Assembly: GCF_000826105.1 (NCBI RefSeq)
Contig: NZ_CCYK01000006.1
Location: forward strand, 868,001 to 932,000
Origin: Pseudomonas massiliensis
Lineage (GTDB): Bacteria; Pseudomonadota; Gammaproteobacteria; Pseudomonadales; Pseudomonadaceae
DNA length: 64,000 nt
Direction: 5' to 3'
Shown here piece by piece: positions 11,116 to 19,563 of this stretch; the first letter of the stretch is position 1; each line of letters opens with the position of its first letter. Under the pieces are notes generated by a model, which saw only the letters and a list, made by a program, of their open reading frames with translations, searched no databases and had not been told where the DNA came from. The position numbers and the translations under genes are program-made.

Positions 11116-11880
11116 CTTTCGCTAGCTGTCGCTAGCTCCCACCGTGGGAGGTAGCGAAGCTGCCGAATGCTCAGCTCAATGCTTTCGCTAGCTGCCGCTA
11201 GCTCCTACCGTGGGAGGTAGCGGAGCTGGCAAATGTTCAGCTCAATGCCTTTCGCTAGCTGCCGCTAGCTCCCACCCTAGGAGGTAGCGGAGCTGCCGAA
11301 TGCTCAGCTCAATGCCTTTCGCTAGCTGTCGCTAGCTCCCACCGTGGGAGGTAGCGAAGCTGCCGAATGCTCAGCTCAATGCTTTCGCTAGCTGCCGCTA
11401 GCTCCTACCGTGGGAGGTAGCGGAGCTGGCAAATGTTCAGCTCAATGCCTTTCGCTAGCTGCCGCTAGCTCCCACCCTAGGAGGTAGCGGAGCTGCCGAA
11501 TGCTCAGCTCAATGCCTTTCGCTAGCTGCCGCTAGCTCCCACCGTGGGAGTAGCGAAGCTGGCGAATGCTCAGCTCATTGCCCTTCGCTAGCTGTCGCTA
11601 GCTCCCACCCTGGGAGGTAGCGAAGCTGCCGAGTGTTCAGCTCAATGCCTTTCGCTAGCTGTCGCTAGCTCCCACCCTGGGAGGTAGCGGAGCTGCCGAA
11701 TGTTCAGCTCATTGCCTTTCGCTAGCTGTCGCTAGCTCCCACCCTGGGAGGTAGCGAAGCTGCCGAATGCTCAGCTCATTGCCTTTCGCTAGCTGTCGCT
11801 AGCTCCCACCGTGGGAGGTAGCGGAGCTGGCAAATGTTCAGCTCAATGCCTTTCGCTAGCTGCCGCTAGCTCCTACCCTG
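11116..11880. repeat. Array of twelve 66-67-bp hairpin repeats
   Basis: Unit starts (CTTTCGCTAGCTG) fall at 11116, 11182, 11249, 11316, 11382, 11449, 11516, 11582 (slightly diverged), 11649, 11716, 11783 and 11850. The last is truncated. Most units contain a dyad in which CGCTA and TAGCG flank CTCCCAC-c-GTGGGAG, able to fold into a long hairpin. Units 1-3 (11116-11315) appear identical to units 4-6 (11316-11515), a 200-bp higher-order duplication. The array fills the gap between rhlB and moaE, which converge here. No protein-coding signal is seen in it. Confidence 0.9.
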
Positions 11881-11891
11881 CAAGGACTTTG

Positions 11892-12356
11892 TCAGGGCTT
11901 GTTCGCCGCCAGCCAGCGCTCGGCCGAATCCTGATCGCTCTGCCGCCCCTCTACCCAACGGGAGCCTTCGGGTGTGGTTTCCCTCTTCCAGAAGGGCGCG
12001 CGGGTCTTGAGGTAATCCATGATGAATTCGCAGGCTTGGAAGGCTGCCTGGCGATGGGCGCTGGCACAGGCCACGAAAACGATAGGCTCGCCCGGGGCGA
12101 GCTCACCGATACGGTGCAGAACCTCCACATTGAGCAAGGGCCAACGGCCCTGCGCCTCGACCACGATCTTCTCCAAGGCCTTTTCGGTCATGCCCGGGTA
12201 ATGCTCGAGAAACAGGCCGGCTACGTCCTGGCCGTCGTTGAAGTCGCGTACATAGCCAGTGAAGCTTGCCACCGCGCCAACACCCAGCTGCCGCTGATGA
12301 ACGCCATTGAGCTCGGCACCGGGGTCGAACGCGATACGCTGCACGCGAACGGCCAT
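11892..12356 (-). CDS. moaE: Molybdopterin synthase catalytic subunit MoaE
   Basis: A 154-residue protein that, with MoaD, converts precursor Z (cPMP) to molybdopterin. Family blocks are GAVASFTGYVRD (about residues 27-38), LEHYPGMTEK, HRIGELAPGEPIVFVACASA, and APFWKRE with the catalytic Lys/Arg near residue 122. The start is 1 bp past the moaD stop. It is the last gene of moaC-moaD-moaE; the 3' end abuts the repeat array. Confidence 0.95.
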   Translation of the reverse strand: MAVRVQRIAFDPGAELNGVHQRQLGVGAVASFTGYVRDFNDGQDVAGLFLEHYPGMTEKALEKIVVEAQGRWPLLNVEVLHRIGELAPGEPIVFVACASAHRQAAFQACEFIMDYLKTRAPFWKRETTPEGSRWVEGRQSDQDSAERWLAANKP

Positions 12357-12357
12357 C

Positions 12358-12603
12358 TCAACCTCCCGTCACGGTAGGGAAAAAGGCAATCTCGTCGCCG
12401 GGCAGCACAGGCTCGTCCAGCTGGCACAGCTCCTCATTGCGGGCGCACATCAGGCTGGCTTCGGCCAGTACGTCATGCCCTCCTTGCGCCACCAGAAAGT
12501 CCCTCAGCGCGCGAATATCCATGAACTCACCCCGCACCTGCTCGGCGTCCATGCCCATGGCCTCGCGAAAGCGCGCGAAATACAGCACCCTGACCGTCAT
12601 CAT
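12358..12603 (-). CDS. moaD: Molybdopterin synthase sulfur-carrier subunit MoaD
   Basis: An 81-residue ubiquitin-like sulfur carrier. It ends in the required double glycine (FFPTVTGG), which is thiocarboxylated and donates sulfur inside MoaE. The start has two consecutive ATGs; the first overlaps the moaC stop as ATGA, indicating translational coupling. The preceding block [13 protein letters not shown] is typical of MoaD/ThiS proteins. Confidence 0.95.
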   Translation of the reverse strand: MMTVRVLYFARFREAMGMDAEQVRGEFMDIRALRDFLVAQGGHDVLAEASLMCARNEELCQLDEPVLPGDEIAFFPTVTGG

Positions 12604-13070
12604 GCCTGCACCTGGTAGTCACCACTCTTGCCGCCGCGCTTCTGGAGCAAGCGCACGGCCTCGATGACCATGCCCTTGTCCACGGCCTTGCACATGTCAT
12701 AAATCGTCAAGGCAGCCACACTGGCGGCCGTGAGGGCTTCCATTTCAACCCCTGTCTGCCCCGCCAGCTTGCAGCGGGCACGGATCAGCACCGCATCGGC
12801 GCCCTCCCCGCTCAGCTCCACCTTCACACTGGTGAGCATCAACGGATGGCACAGGGGAATCAGGTCACTGGTTTTCTTCGCTGCCTGTATGCCGGCGATA
12901 CGTGCGACCGCAAAGACATCACCCTTGGGGTGAGCACCTTCGACGATCATCTGCAAGGTCGCCGGTTGCATGCGCACACGGGCCTCGGCCACTGCCTCAC
13001 GCTCGGTGACGGCCTTGGCGGTCACGTCGACCATATTGGCGCGGCCTTGGGAATCTAGATGGGTGAGCAT
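12600..13070 (-). CDS. moaC: Cyclic pyranopterin monophosphate synthase MoaC
   Basis: A 156-residue enzyme that with MoaA makes cyclic pyranopterin monophosphate in molybdenum cofactor synthesis. Diagnostic motifs are [14 protein letters not shown] (about residues 13-26), IPLCHPLML (about 73-81), [19 protein letters not shown] and GGKSGDY. The start was set at 13070 (MLTHLDSQG); longer frames run into non-conserved sequence. It is the first gene of the moaCDE operon. moaA is not in the window. Confidence 0.95.
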   Translation of the reverse strand: MLTHLDSQGRANMVDVTAKAVTEREAVAEARVRMQPATLQMIVEGAHPKGDVFAVARIAGIQAAKKTSDLIPLCHPLMLTSVKVELSGEGADAVLIRARCKLAGQTGVEMEALTAASVAALTIYDMCKAVDKGMVIEAVRLLQKRGGKSGDYQVQA

Positions 13071-13186
13071 GAGCAGGCTCCTGGAAAACATGGCCCAGTT
13101 TAGCCCGCCGCTCCGGGCACGGAAACGAAAAAGGCCCCGCGGCAAGCCGATGGGGCTTGGCACGGCGCCTCTTTCTGAATCCACTG

Positions 13187-13260
13187 GTAGCAGCCGGGCC
13201 GGGCCATGCTGTCTTGCCGACGAATCGGTTAGCCTGGTCGCGGCCAAGGCCGGCTGCTAC
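13187..13260. terminator. Long stem-loop between algA and moaC
   Basis: The arms GTAGCAGCCGG (13187-13197) and CCGGCTGCTAC (13250-13260) pair perfectly over 11 bp, with further GC-rich pairing inside (GGGCC / GGCC). It begins 10 bp after the algA stop on the minus strand. There is no long U-run, so it may be a REP-like element that also limits read-through from the alginate operon into moaC. The function is inferred from position. Confidence 0.45.
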
Positions 13261-13269
13261 AGAAGGCCT

Positions 13270-14721
13270 TTACTGGGTGATCGACTTCACCGAGACGCCA
13301 GCGGTGGCAGCGTTGGAGCGGCCGTAGATATCTTCGAAACGCTCGATGTCGTCTTCGCCCAAGTAGCTGCCGGACTGTACTTCGATCAGCTCGAGCGGGA
13401 TCTTGCCTGGGTTGCGCAGGCGGTGAACCGAAGCGATCGGGATGTAGGTCGACTGGTTCTCGGTGAGCAGGAACACGTTCTCGTCACAGGTCACCTCGGC
13501 AGTGCCGGATACCACGATCCAGTGCTCGGCGCGGTGGTGGTGCATCTGCAGCGACAGGCAGGCGCCCGGCTTGACGGTGATGTGCTTGACCTGGAAGCGG
13601 CCGCCCTGGTCCACGGAATCGTACGAGCCCCATGGGCGGTACACTTCGCAGTGGTTCTGGGTTTCGCTGCGGCCCATGTCGTTCAGGGTGGCGACCATGT
13701 TCTTCACGCCCTGGACCTTGTCCTTGTGCGCGATCATCATGGCGTCGCGGGTTTCCACCACCACGATGTTTTCCAGGCCAATCACCGACACCAGCTTGCC
13801 GTTACCGTGGACCATGCAGTTGCGGCTGTCCTGGATGACCACGTCGCCCTTGGTGACGTTGCCATTTTCGTCCTTGGCGTGAACTTCCCAGAGAGATTTC
13901 CAGCAGCCAACGTCGCTCCAGCCGGCGCTCAGCGGCACCACACAGGCGCGCTGGGTCTTTTCCATCACCGCGTAGTCGATGGAATTGTCCGGGCAGCAGG
14001 CGAAGCTGGCTTCTTCGATTTCGATGTTGTCGCCGTCGCGCTTGCTGCGCTCCAGGGTCAACAGGCAGTTGTCGTAGATATCCGGATCGTGCTTCTTCAG
14101 CTCTTCCAGGAAGCGGCTGGCGCGGAACAGGAACATGCCGCTGTTCCAGAAGTAGCCGCCCTGCTCCACGAATTCCTGGGCACGCTTCTCGTCCGGCTTC
14201 TCGACGAAGTGAGAAACACGGCTCACGCCTTCTGGCAGCAATGCGTCGTTGGTGGACTTGATGTAGCCGTAGCCGGTTTCAGGGCGGCTGGCCGGAACGC
14301 CGAACAGCACCATCTCGCCACGCTCGGCGGCCACGGTGGCCAGGGCCAGGGCGCGCTGCAGGGCTTTCTGATCTTCGATCACGTGGTCGGCCGGCAGGAC
14401 CAGCATCAACTCGTCATGACCTTCGTTGACCAGCTTCATCGCGGCCAAGGCTACGGCCGGCGCGGTATTACGGCCGAAGGGCTCGAGCAGGATGCCCTGG
14501 GTTTCCAGCTTGAGAGCGGAAAGTTGTTCGTTGACGATGAATTTGTGGTCCTTGTTGCAAACCACAAGAGGCTTATCCATGCCTTCGAACACCAGACGTT
14601 CCAGGGTCTGCTGGAAGAGCGTGTGCTCGCCCGTCAACGCCAGGAATTGCTTCGGGAACTGCTTGCGCGACAACGGCCACAGACGAGAGCCGCTACCACC
14701 TGACAAGATCACCGGGATCAT
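13270..14721 (-). CDS. algA: Mannose-1-phosphate guanylyltransferase / mannose-6-phosphate isomerase AlgA
   Basis: A 483-residue bifunctional enzyme giving GDP-mannose for alginate; the P. aeruginosa protein is about 481. The N-terminal guanylyltransferase starts with LSGGSGSRLWPLSRKQFPKQ (residues 6-25), including the nucleotide-binding signature and FPKQ. The C-terminal cupin isomerase has the metal-binding QMHHHRAEHWIVVSG and EVYRPWGSYDSV. It is the last gene of the operon. A 9-bp stem-loop lies between algF and algA. Confidence 0.96.
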   Translation of the reverse strand: MIPVILSGGSGSRLWPLSRKQFPKQFLALTGEHTLFQQTLERLVFEGMDKPLVVCNKDHKFIVNEQLSALKLETQGILLEPFGRNTAPAVALAAMKLVNEGHDELMLVLPADHVIEDQKALQRALALATVAAERGEMVLFGVPASRPETGYGYIKSTNDALLPEGVSRVSHFVEKPDEKRAQEFVEQGGYFWNSGMFLFRASRFLEELKKHDPDIYDNCLLTLERSKRDGDNIEIEEASFACCPDNSIDYAVMEKTQRACVVPLSAGWSDVGCWKSLWEVHAKDENGNVTKGDVVIQDSRNCMVHGNGKLVSVIGLENIVVVETRDAMMIAHKDKVQGVKNMVATLNDMGRSETQNHCEVYRPWGSYDSVDQGGRFQVKHITVKPGACLSLQMHHHRAEHWIVVSGTAEVTCDENVFLLTENQSTYIPIASVHRLRNPGKIPLELIEVQSGSYLGEDDIERFEDIYGRSNAATAGVSVKSITQ

Positions 14722-14787
14722 AGTGTTTCTCCAAGAATTTCGTAAATGAAGTTGGACCGCGAGTGCCGCCGTGTCTTCTTATTCAAA

Positions 14788-14812
14788 GCGGCTGCTTGCG
14801 TTGAGCAGCCGC
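14788..14812 (-). promoter_or_regulatory. Stem-loop between algF and algA
   Basis: GCGGCTGCT (14788-14796) and AGCAGCCGC (14804-14812) form a perfect 9-bp stem with a 7-nt loop. On the minus strand it is followed by TTTGAAT, a weak U-rich tail. It may partially terminate the operon before algA or stabilise the upstream mRNA; which of the two is not determined. Confidence 0.5.
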
Positions 14813-14822
14813 GTATAAGGCA

Positions 14823-15482
14823 TTATTCGGAAACAGGCAGGGCCCAATCGGCCTTGACGTTACTACCGGAACCGGTAACGAACAGAGAAGTGAACTGACC
14901 ACGCTCAAGTGCTACAGGCTTCAGATCGACAACTTTGTTAGCGCCATCGAAGAGTGCCAGGTTAACTTTCACAGGGTTCATTTCACGACTACCGGAACCA
15001 CCGGCAGCAACGGCGGCAACGACTTCAGTCTTGCCATCGGCCGTTTTCAGCGTCAGAGGTTTGTCCGTCAAATTCTGGACATCCACCCGCGCTTTCTGCT
15101 TGTTGTCGAACTTGGACTCTTCGACCAACTTTGGCTGAGAAGTTCCACCGACCACTGTGTAATATTTATTGCTGGCCAAGTTGACTGGCAGGTTCTGCGA
15201 GCCAAGCTGAGCGGTATAGCTCCCGCCAGGCAGGTACGAATAGGCGCTGGCGGACGCAGGCGATACGCCCTTGAACTTGGCGGTACCGACGCTAGGGGTG
15301 ATTTCCTGACCGCCGGCGTTGTAGACACGGACAAATGCGGACCCTGCCGGAGCAGTCTTGTACAGGGCGCCATCGCCTCCGGCGAATGCCTGGGTAGAGA
15401 GCAGCCCCAGGCCTACGGCCACGGCGCATGCCTTGGCGATACGGGAAGTGCGAATGGCGGCTTTCAAAGTCTGTACAGGCAT
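14823..15482 (-). CDS. algF: Alginate O-acetylation protein AlgF
   Basis: A 219-residue periplasmic protein (P. aeruginosa about 216) required with AlgI and AlgJ for O-acetylation of alginate. A signal peptide ends near residue 34 (GLGLLSTQAFA before GGDGALYKTAPAG). The mature part is a small beta-rich protein. It lies 50 bp after algJ and before algA, the canonical place in the operon. Confidence 0.95.
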   Translation of the reverse strand: MPVQTLKAAIRTSRIAKACAVAVGLGLLSTQAFAGGDGALYKTAPAGSAFVRVYNAGGQEITPSVGTAKFKGVSPASASAYSYLPGGSYTAQLGSQNLPVNLASNKYYTVVGGTSQPKLVEESKFDNKQKARVDVQNLTDKPLTLKTADGKTEVVAAVAAGGSGSREMNPVKVNLALFDGANKVVDLKPVALERGQFTSLFVTGSGSNVKADWALPVSE

Positions 15483-15532
15483 ATGTATTCCTCGCGGCTG
15501 ATATGAAATATGTGCCGTTTGATTGAAAATAA

Positions 15533-16690
15533 TCAGTGGTTCTGGCCCACGGCCAGATTCTGATTGTTATCTTGGGCCTTCTTCAGTTGGGAGATCCACG
15601 CGGGATCGAAACCACTGAGGTCATTCTTCATAGGCAGGTAGCGCTCGGGAAACTCCCAAACCAGAACCTGCGGCGGATTGTTCTTGAACCCGTCACTCTG
15701 CAGATACTTGAGCATCGGCAGGATCGGGCCGTGGCCTTCCTCGGCATAGTTGACGACGTCGCTATTGAGCGCTTCTTTGAGCGCGCCAAGGAAATTCCAG
15801 TGCGCGTTCGCGCTGTAGCTGGTACCTACCAGCCCCACGGGGACAGTGGCATCGCCAAACAGCGCATCGCCGCTGTCACCTGCGCCTTCGACAGCATGCG
15901 TGGTCTTTTGTTGCAAACTGTCAGGCTGCGGAAGCAAATTCGTGAACAGAGGATCCAGCGGGAGGAAGGTCGTCAGGTCGCCCTTGTACGGCTTCGCCTG
16001 TTCCGCTTCGGTCACGTATTTGACAGGCGCGGTATTGATCAGGGATTGCGACGCGATAGCAGCACCAAGATTGCGCGCGACCACTTCCGCCCCCAGGGGG
16101 GTCCAGTGGGTATCGGTTCGCAGGAAGACCTGGCCGCTCTGCTTGGCCTGTTGCAACGGCCCCATCAGGTCCGGCGCGAAGATACCCGCCTGCTGGGCCT
16201 GCGCATGGAATTGCTCGTACAGATCACGATGCATGCTGGCCGGCTGCCTGTTGCCGAAGTGTTCGGGGTACAGGCGCGCCTTGGCCGGGATGATCGCCAT
16301 TACCAACTTGATGCCCTTTTCTTCCAGGCGATCACGCACGCCACGGATGAGCGCGAGGTTTTCCTGCTCGATCTGGTCGCGGTTGGCGACAGGCTTGAAC
16401 TCTTCATCGGTGAACAGCCACTGGTCCTTGCCCAGGATGACTCCTGGGCGGCCCTCGTTGAACACTTTGTAGTCCACCGCTGCCCAGAGGTTGGTACCCA
16501 GCCGTTTGATGGGAAACTCCTCGTCATAGTGAGTTTCCACGGCCTTGGCCAGCTTGCCGTTGAGGAAAGTCATTTGCGGCGTTCGATCGAAGCTGGTGAA
16601 CGCTACCAGGGACCAGAGCCCCAACAGCACCAGGATGCCAAAGAAGATCGCGATGTAGAGAATGCGTAATGAACGGGTCATGGTCGGCAC
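15533..16690 (-). CDS. algJ: Alginate O-acetyltransferase AlgJ
   Basis: A 385-residue protein with an uncleaved N-terminal membrane anchor (about residues 8-30) and a periplasmic SGNH-hydrolase-like domain. The catalytic Asp-His pair is seen in FLRTDTHWTPLGAEVVAR (about residues 194-211), and the Ser in VGTSYSANAHWNF. It is thought to relay acetyl groups delivered by AlgI. Its ATG directly follows the algI stop, so the two are translationally close. Confidence 0.95.
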   Translation of the reverse strand: MPTMTRSLRILYIAIFFGILVLLGLWSLVAFTSFDRTPQMTFLNGKLAKAVETHYDEEFPIKRLGTNLWAAVDYKVFNEGRPGVILGKDQWLFTDEEFKPVANRDQIEQENLALIRGVRDRLEEKGIKLVMAIIPAKARLYPEHFGNRQPASMHRDLYEQFHAQAQQAGIFAPDLMGPLQQAKQSGQVFLRTDTHWTPLGAEVVARNLGAAIASQSLINTAPVKYVTEAEQAKPYKGDLTTFLPLDPLFTNLLPQPDSLQQKTTHAVEGAGDSGDALFGDATVPVGLVGTSYSANAHWNFLGALKEALNSDVVNYAEEGHGPILPMLKYLQSDGFKNNPPQVLVWEFPERYLPMKNDLSGFDPAWISQLKKAQDNNQNLAVGQNH

Positions 16691-18256
16691 TCAGAACTGG
16701 AAGTAAAGGAAAGGCGAGAAGCTTTGCGCTGACAGCTTCAGGATCGAAGCCACGAACAGCAGCAGAATCAGCGTACGCATGAGGTAACGCGGCCAATCGG
16801 CTACCCAGTAGGCCGCTTGTACCTGATGGCCTGGGACGTGGGCCTGAACGATGGCAGGCTGGTCACCCGGCACGGCCTTGATCTGCCCTGGCTGCGCGGT
16901 CGCCGGGCCATTGGCCTCCACCGCTTTTTCGCTGGCTTCGGCTTTCTGGGCACGGGCGTTGATCGGCGCCTGGTAGAAGTCACGCAGGCCGAAGTAGGCC
17001 ATGGTGATATAAGCCACGATCAGGGTCGCCACTTGCAGGCCGGTGAGGCTGGCGCGGTTGAGCTCGGACAGCTCCCACTGGCCGAAGCTGAACATGGCCT
17101 GGTACATGCGCATGGCCACATGCAGGTTCTCGGCACGGAAGATCACCCAGCCCAGCACTACCAGCAGGAAGGTGAAGGCCCACTTGATCGGGTTGAAGCG
17201 GCGCGGCGCGGCGTCGGTGCCCAGGGCTCGCTCAATGGCCAGCCACAGGCCGTGCCACATGCCCCAGATAATGTAGGTGAAGTTCGCCCCGTGCCACAGG
17301 CCGCCGAGCAGCATGGTCAGGAACAGGTTGCGGTAGGTGGCGAAGGTGCCGCCACGGTTGCCGCCCAGGGTGATATAGAGGTAGTCCCGCAGCCAGGTGG
17401 AAAGGCTGATGTGCCAACGACGCCAGAACTCGGTGATCGACTGGCTGATGTAGGGCTGCTTGAAGTTTTCCATGAAGCGGAAGCCCATCATCAGGCCCAG
17501 GCCGATGGCCATGTCGCTGTAACCGGAAAAGTCGAAGTACAGCTGGGCCGTATAGGCCAGCGCGCCCAGCCAGGCATCCCCGGTGGTGGGGTTGGACAGG
17601 GCAAAGGAATGATCGGCCACCACCGCGATGGTGTCGGCGATGAACACCTTCTTGATGAAACCCTGCATGAACCGGGTCGCGCCCTCTGAGAACTTGTCCA
17701 GGGTATGGGTGCGGTGGTTGAACTGGTCTACCAGGTCCTTGAAGCGCAGCACGGGACCGGCGATCAGGTGCGGGAAAATCGCCACGAAGGCCGCGAAGTC
17801 GATCAGGTTCTTGGTCGCGGGGGTATCGCCACGATACACATCGATGATGTAGCTGATGGACTCGAAGGTGTAGAACGAGATACCGATCGGCAGCAGGATG
17901 TGAGTGAGGATGAACGGCTCGAGGCCGAACGACATCATGATCGCGTTGAGGCTATCGACGCCGAAGTTGGCATACTTGAAATAGCCCAGCACGGCCAGGT
18001 CCACGGCCACACCCAGCAACAGCCAGCGCTGGGACGCCTTGGTGCGCACTCCGTTGGCACCGATGCGCAGGCCGATGAAGTAGTTCCACAGGGTCACGGC
18101 GGCAAAGAGCGCGAGGAAGTCGACGCGCCACCAGGCGTAGAATACATAACTGGCTACCAGCAGCAGCAAGTTGCGATAGCGCGTTCCGCTCAGATAGTAC
18201 AGGCCGAAGAAAATCGGCATGAACAGGAACAGGAACACGTTGGATGAGAAAACCAT
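16691..18256 (-). CDS. algI: Alginate O-acetyltransferase AlgI (MBOAT)
   Basis: A 521-residue polytopic membrane protein of the MBOAT family (P. aeruginosa 520). It moves acetyl groups across the inner membrane for alginate modification. The catalytic His lies in LLGGLWHGANFTYIIWGMWH (about residue 322). The start region MVFSSNVFLFLFMPIFFGLY is typical of the family. A loop near residues 430-470 is Ala/Glu/Lys-rich. It follows algL after a 142-bp gap that contains a stem-loop. Confidence 0.95.
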   Translation of the reverse strand: MVFSSNVFLFLFMPIFFGLYYLSGTRYRNLLLLVASYVFYAWWRVDFLALFAAVTLWNYFIGLRIGANGVRTKASQRWLLLGVAVDLAVLGYFKYANFGVDSLNAIMMSFGLEPFILTHILLPIGISFYTFESISYIIDVYRGDTPATKNLIDFAAFVAIFPHLIAGPVLRFKDLVDQFNHRTHTLDKFSEGATRFMQGFIKKVFIADTIAVVADHSFALSNPTTGDAWLGALAYTAQLYFDFSGYSDMAIGLGLMMGFRFMENFKQPYISQSITEFWRRWHISLSTWLRDYLYITLGGNRGGTFATYRNLFLTMLLGGLWHGANFTYIIWGMWHGLWLAIERALGTDAAPRRFNPIKWAFTFLLVVLGWVIFRAENLHVAMRMYQAMFSFGQWELSELNRASLTGLQVATLIVAYITMAYFGLRDFYQAPINARAQKAEASEKAVEANGPATAQPGQIKAVPGDQPAIVQAHVPGHQVQAAYWVADWPRYLMRTLILLLFVASILKLSAQSFSPFLYFQF

Positions 18257-18337
18257 CCTGATCTCTCCTTGTTTTTCCTACACTGGGAGCCGAAGACAGC
18301 CCCCCCATACCCCCCCAGCGAAAGGCTGGAGAGAAAT

Positions 18338-18374
18338 GCACCGCGGGCCAGACGCCTGAACTGACCCGCGGTGC
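18338..18374 (-). promoter_or_regulatory. Stem-loop between algL and algI
   Basis: GCACCGCGGG (18338-18347) and CCCGCGGTGC (18365-18374) form a perfect 10-bp stem; inner CCAG/CTGA bases may extend it. On the minus strand ATTTCTCT follows. It sits in the largest gap after algD-alg8 in the operon, separating polymer-handling genes from acetylation genes. An attenuating or mRNA-stabilising role is inferred. Confidence 0.55.
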
Positions 18375-18398
18375 TCGTTTATTGTGAAGCCGGGCCTG

Positions 18399-19556
18399 TC
18401 AGGACCCCTTCTCGGCCTTGTCGCCCTTGTCACCCTTTTCGTGGTCCGGGTCGAAAGTACGAGTCAGATCGCCACCCAGACGGAAGGTCTTGAAGGGTTC
18501 CATCTGGCGCTTACGCTCGATGGTGTCCGGCGAGCAGTCATAAAGCGTGCAATAGGGTTCGAGCCAGGCGTACTTGCTGTCGACCTTCAGATCGGTCATG
18601 TCCTGCTCTTCACCGTTCTTTTCCTCGAACGCTTCAGGATCTTTCGAACCTGCCAGCACACGGTCACCCAAGCGCTTGAGGGCGCCATTGTTTTCCTGGC
18701 GAAGGTCCACGCCGTTGGCCTGGGCGAAGCTGGCGATCATGGCCAAGGGTGGCAAGGCATAGTTGTGGTAGGCCAGTGCCCGCTGGCGCCGCTTGAGCTC
18801 GTTGGGCAGGAAGCCCTGGTCATCGATCTGGCTGGCGCCTACCTTGAATTCCTTCACCGCCCAGTCGAACAGGTCACGGCGGTCGGTGACGATGGCCGTG
18901 GCCATCACCGACCAGGCGGCCCAGTACGAGTGGTTGTTGATCTTGTCGAGCGGCAGGTTGCTCCAGTCGCTCACTACCTGGTCAGCCAGGCGGCTGAACC
19001 AGGCTTCGATTTTCTGGGCCTGGGCCTCGTGGCCCTGCAAGGGATGGGATTCGGAGAATTTCAGCCGCAGGTACGAGGACGACATGCTGCCCAGGGCCCA
19101 TTTGCGCATGGACTTGCCGGTATGGTTGAAGTCCTTGGACATCAGCGCATTGGCGTCAGCCCAGGTGCTGAGCCAGTTCAGGGTGCAATCCAGCTCGGCG
19201 GCCTTGCCGTCGCGCATGAACTGCATCACCTGCTTGCTGATGCCTCGCTCCAGTGTCGTGATGTCCTTGGTGGAATCACGGAAGGCTTTTTCCGAAACCT
19301 CGTTCAAGGTTGCACGAGCCTTGTCCGATCCTTCGTACTTACTGCGGAACTGCAGCGACCCAGTGTAAGGCGCTGGCGCGGCCGGACACTGGAAATCCCC
19401 GCCTTTCCCTGGCTTCTCGATCGCCTCGTAATATCCTTTGGGAGGCACCAGCCCCGCGGCATGCGCCACGGAGCCGAACATGGCAAGACCCAGCAGGGCC
19501 GGTGCCAGGAAACGGCGGGCGGCCCGGGGTGTAACACGAGAAGTCAACATAAGCAT
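18399..19556 (-). CDS. algL: Poly(beta-D-mannuronate) lyase AlgL
   Basis: A 385-residue periplasmic alginate lyase. A signal peptide ends near residue 33 (FGSVAHA). The catalytic block NNHSYW is at residues 207-212 with His209. In the operon it clears misdirected polymer from the periplasm. Compared with P. aeruginosa AlgL (about 367 residues) the C-terminus carries an extra low-complexity charged tail, [17 protein letters not shown]. The start is 7 bp after the algX stop. Confidence 0.95.
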   Translation of the reverse strand: MLMLTSRVTPRAARRFLAPALLGLAMFGSVAHAAGLVPPKGYYEAIEKPGKGGDFQCPAAPAPYTGSLQFRSKYEGSDKARATLNEVSEKAFRDSTKDITTLERGISKQVMQFMRDGKAAELDCTLNWLSTWADANALMSKDFNHTGKSMRKWALGSMSSSYLRLKFSESHPLQGHEAQAQKIEAWFSRLADQVVSDWSNLPLDKINNHSYWAAWSVMATAIVTDRRDLFDWAVKEFKVGASQIDDQGFLPNELKRRQRALAYHNYALPPLAMIASFAQANGVDLRQENNGALKRLGDRVLAGSKDPEAFEEKNGEEQDMTDLKVDSKYAWLEPYCTLYDCSPDTIERKRQMEPFKTFRLGGDLTRTFDPDHEKGDKGDKAEKGS

Positions 19557-19563
19557 TCAGCCC

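Noticed and set aside
11116..11880. Regular direct repeats resembling a CRISPR array
   Set aside because: The whole 66-67-bp unit is conserved, including what would be spacers; no unique spacers and no cas genes are present. It is a tandem REP-like array.
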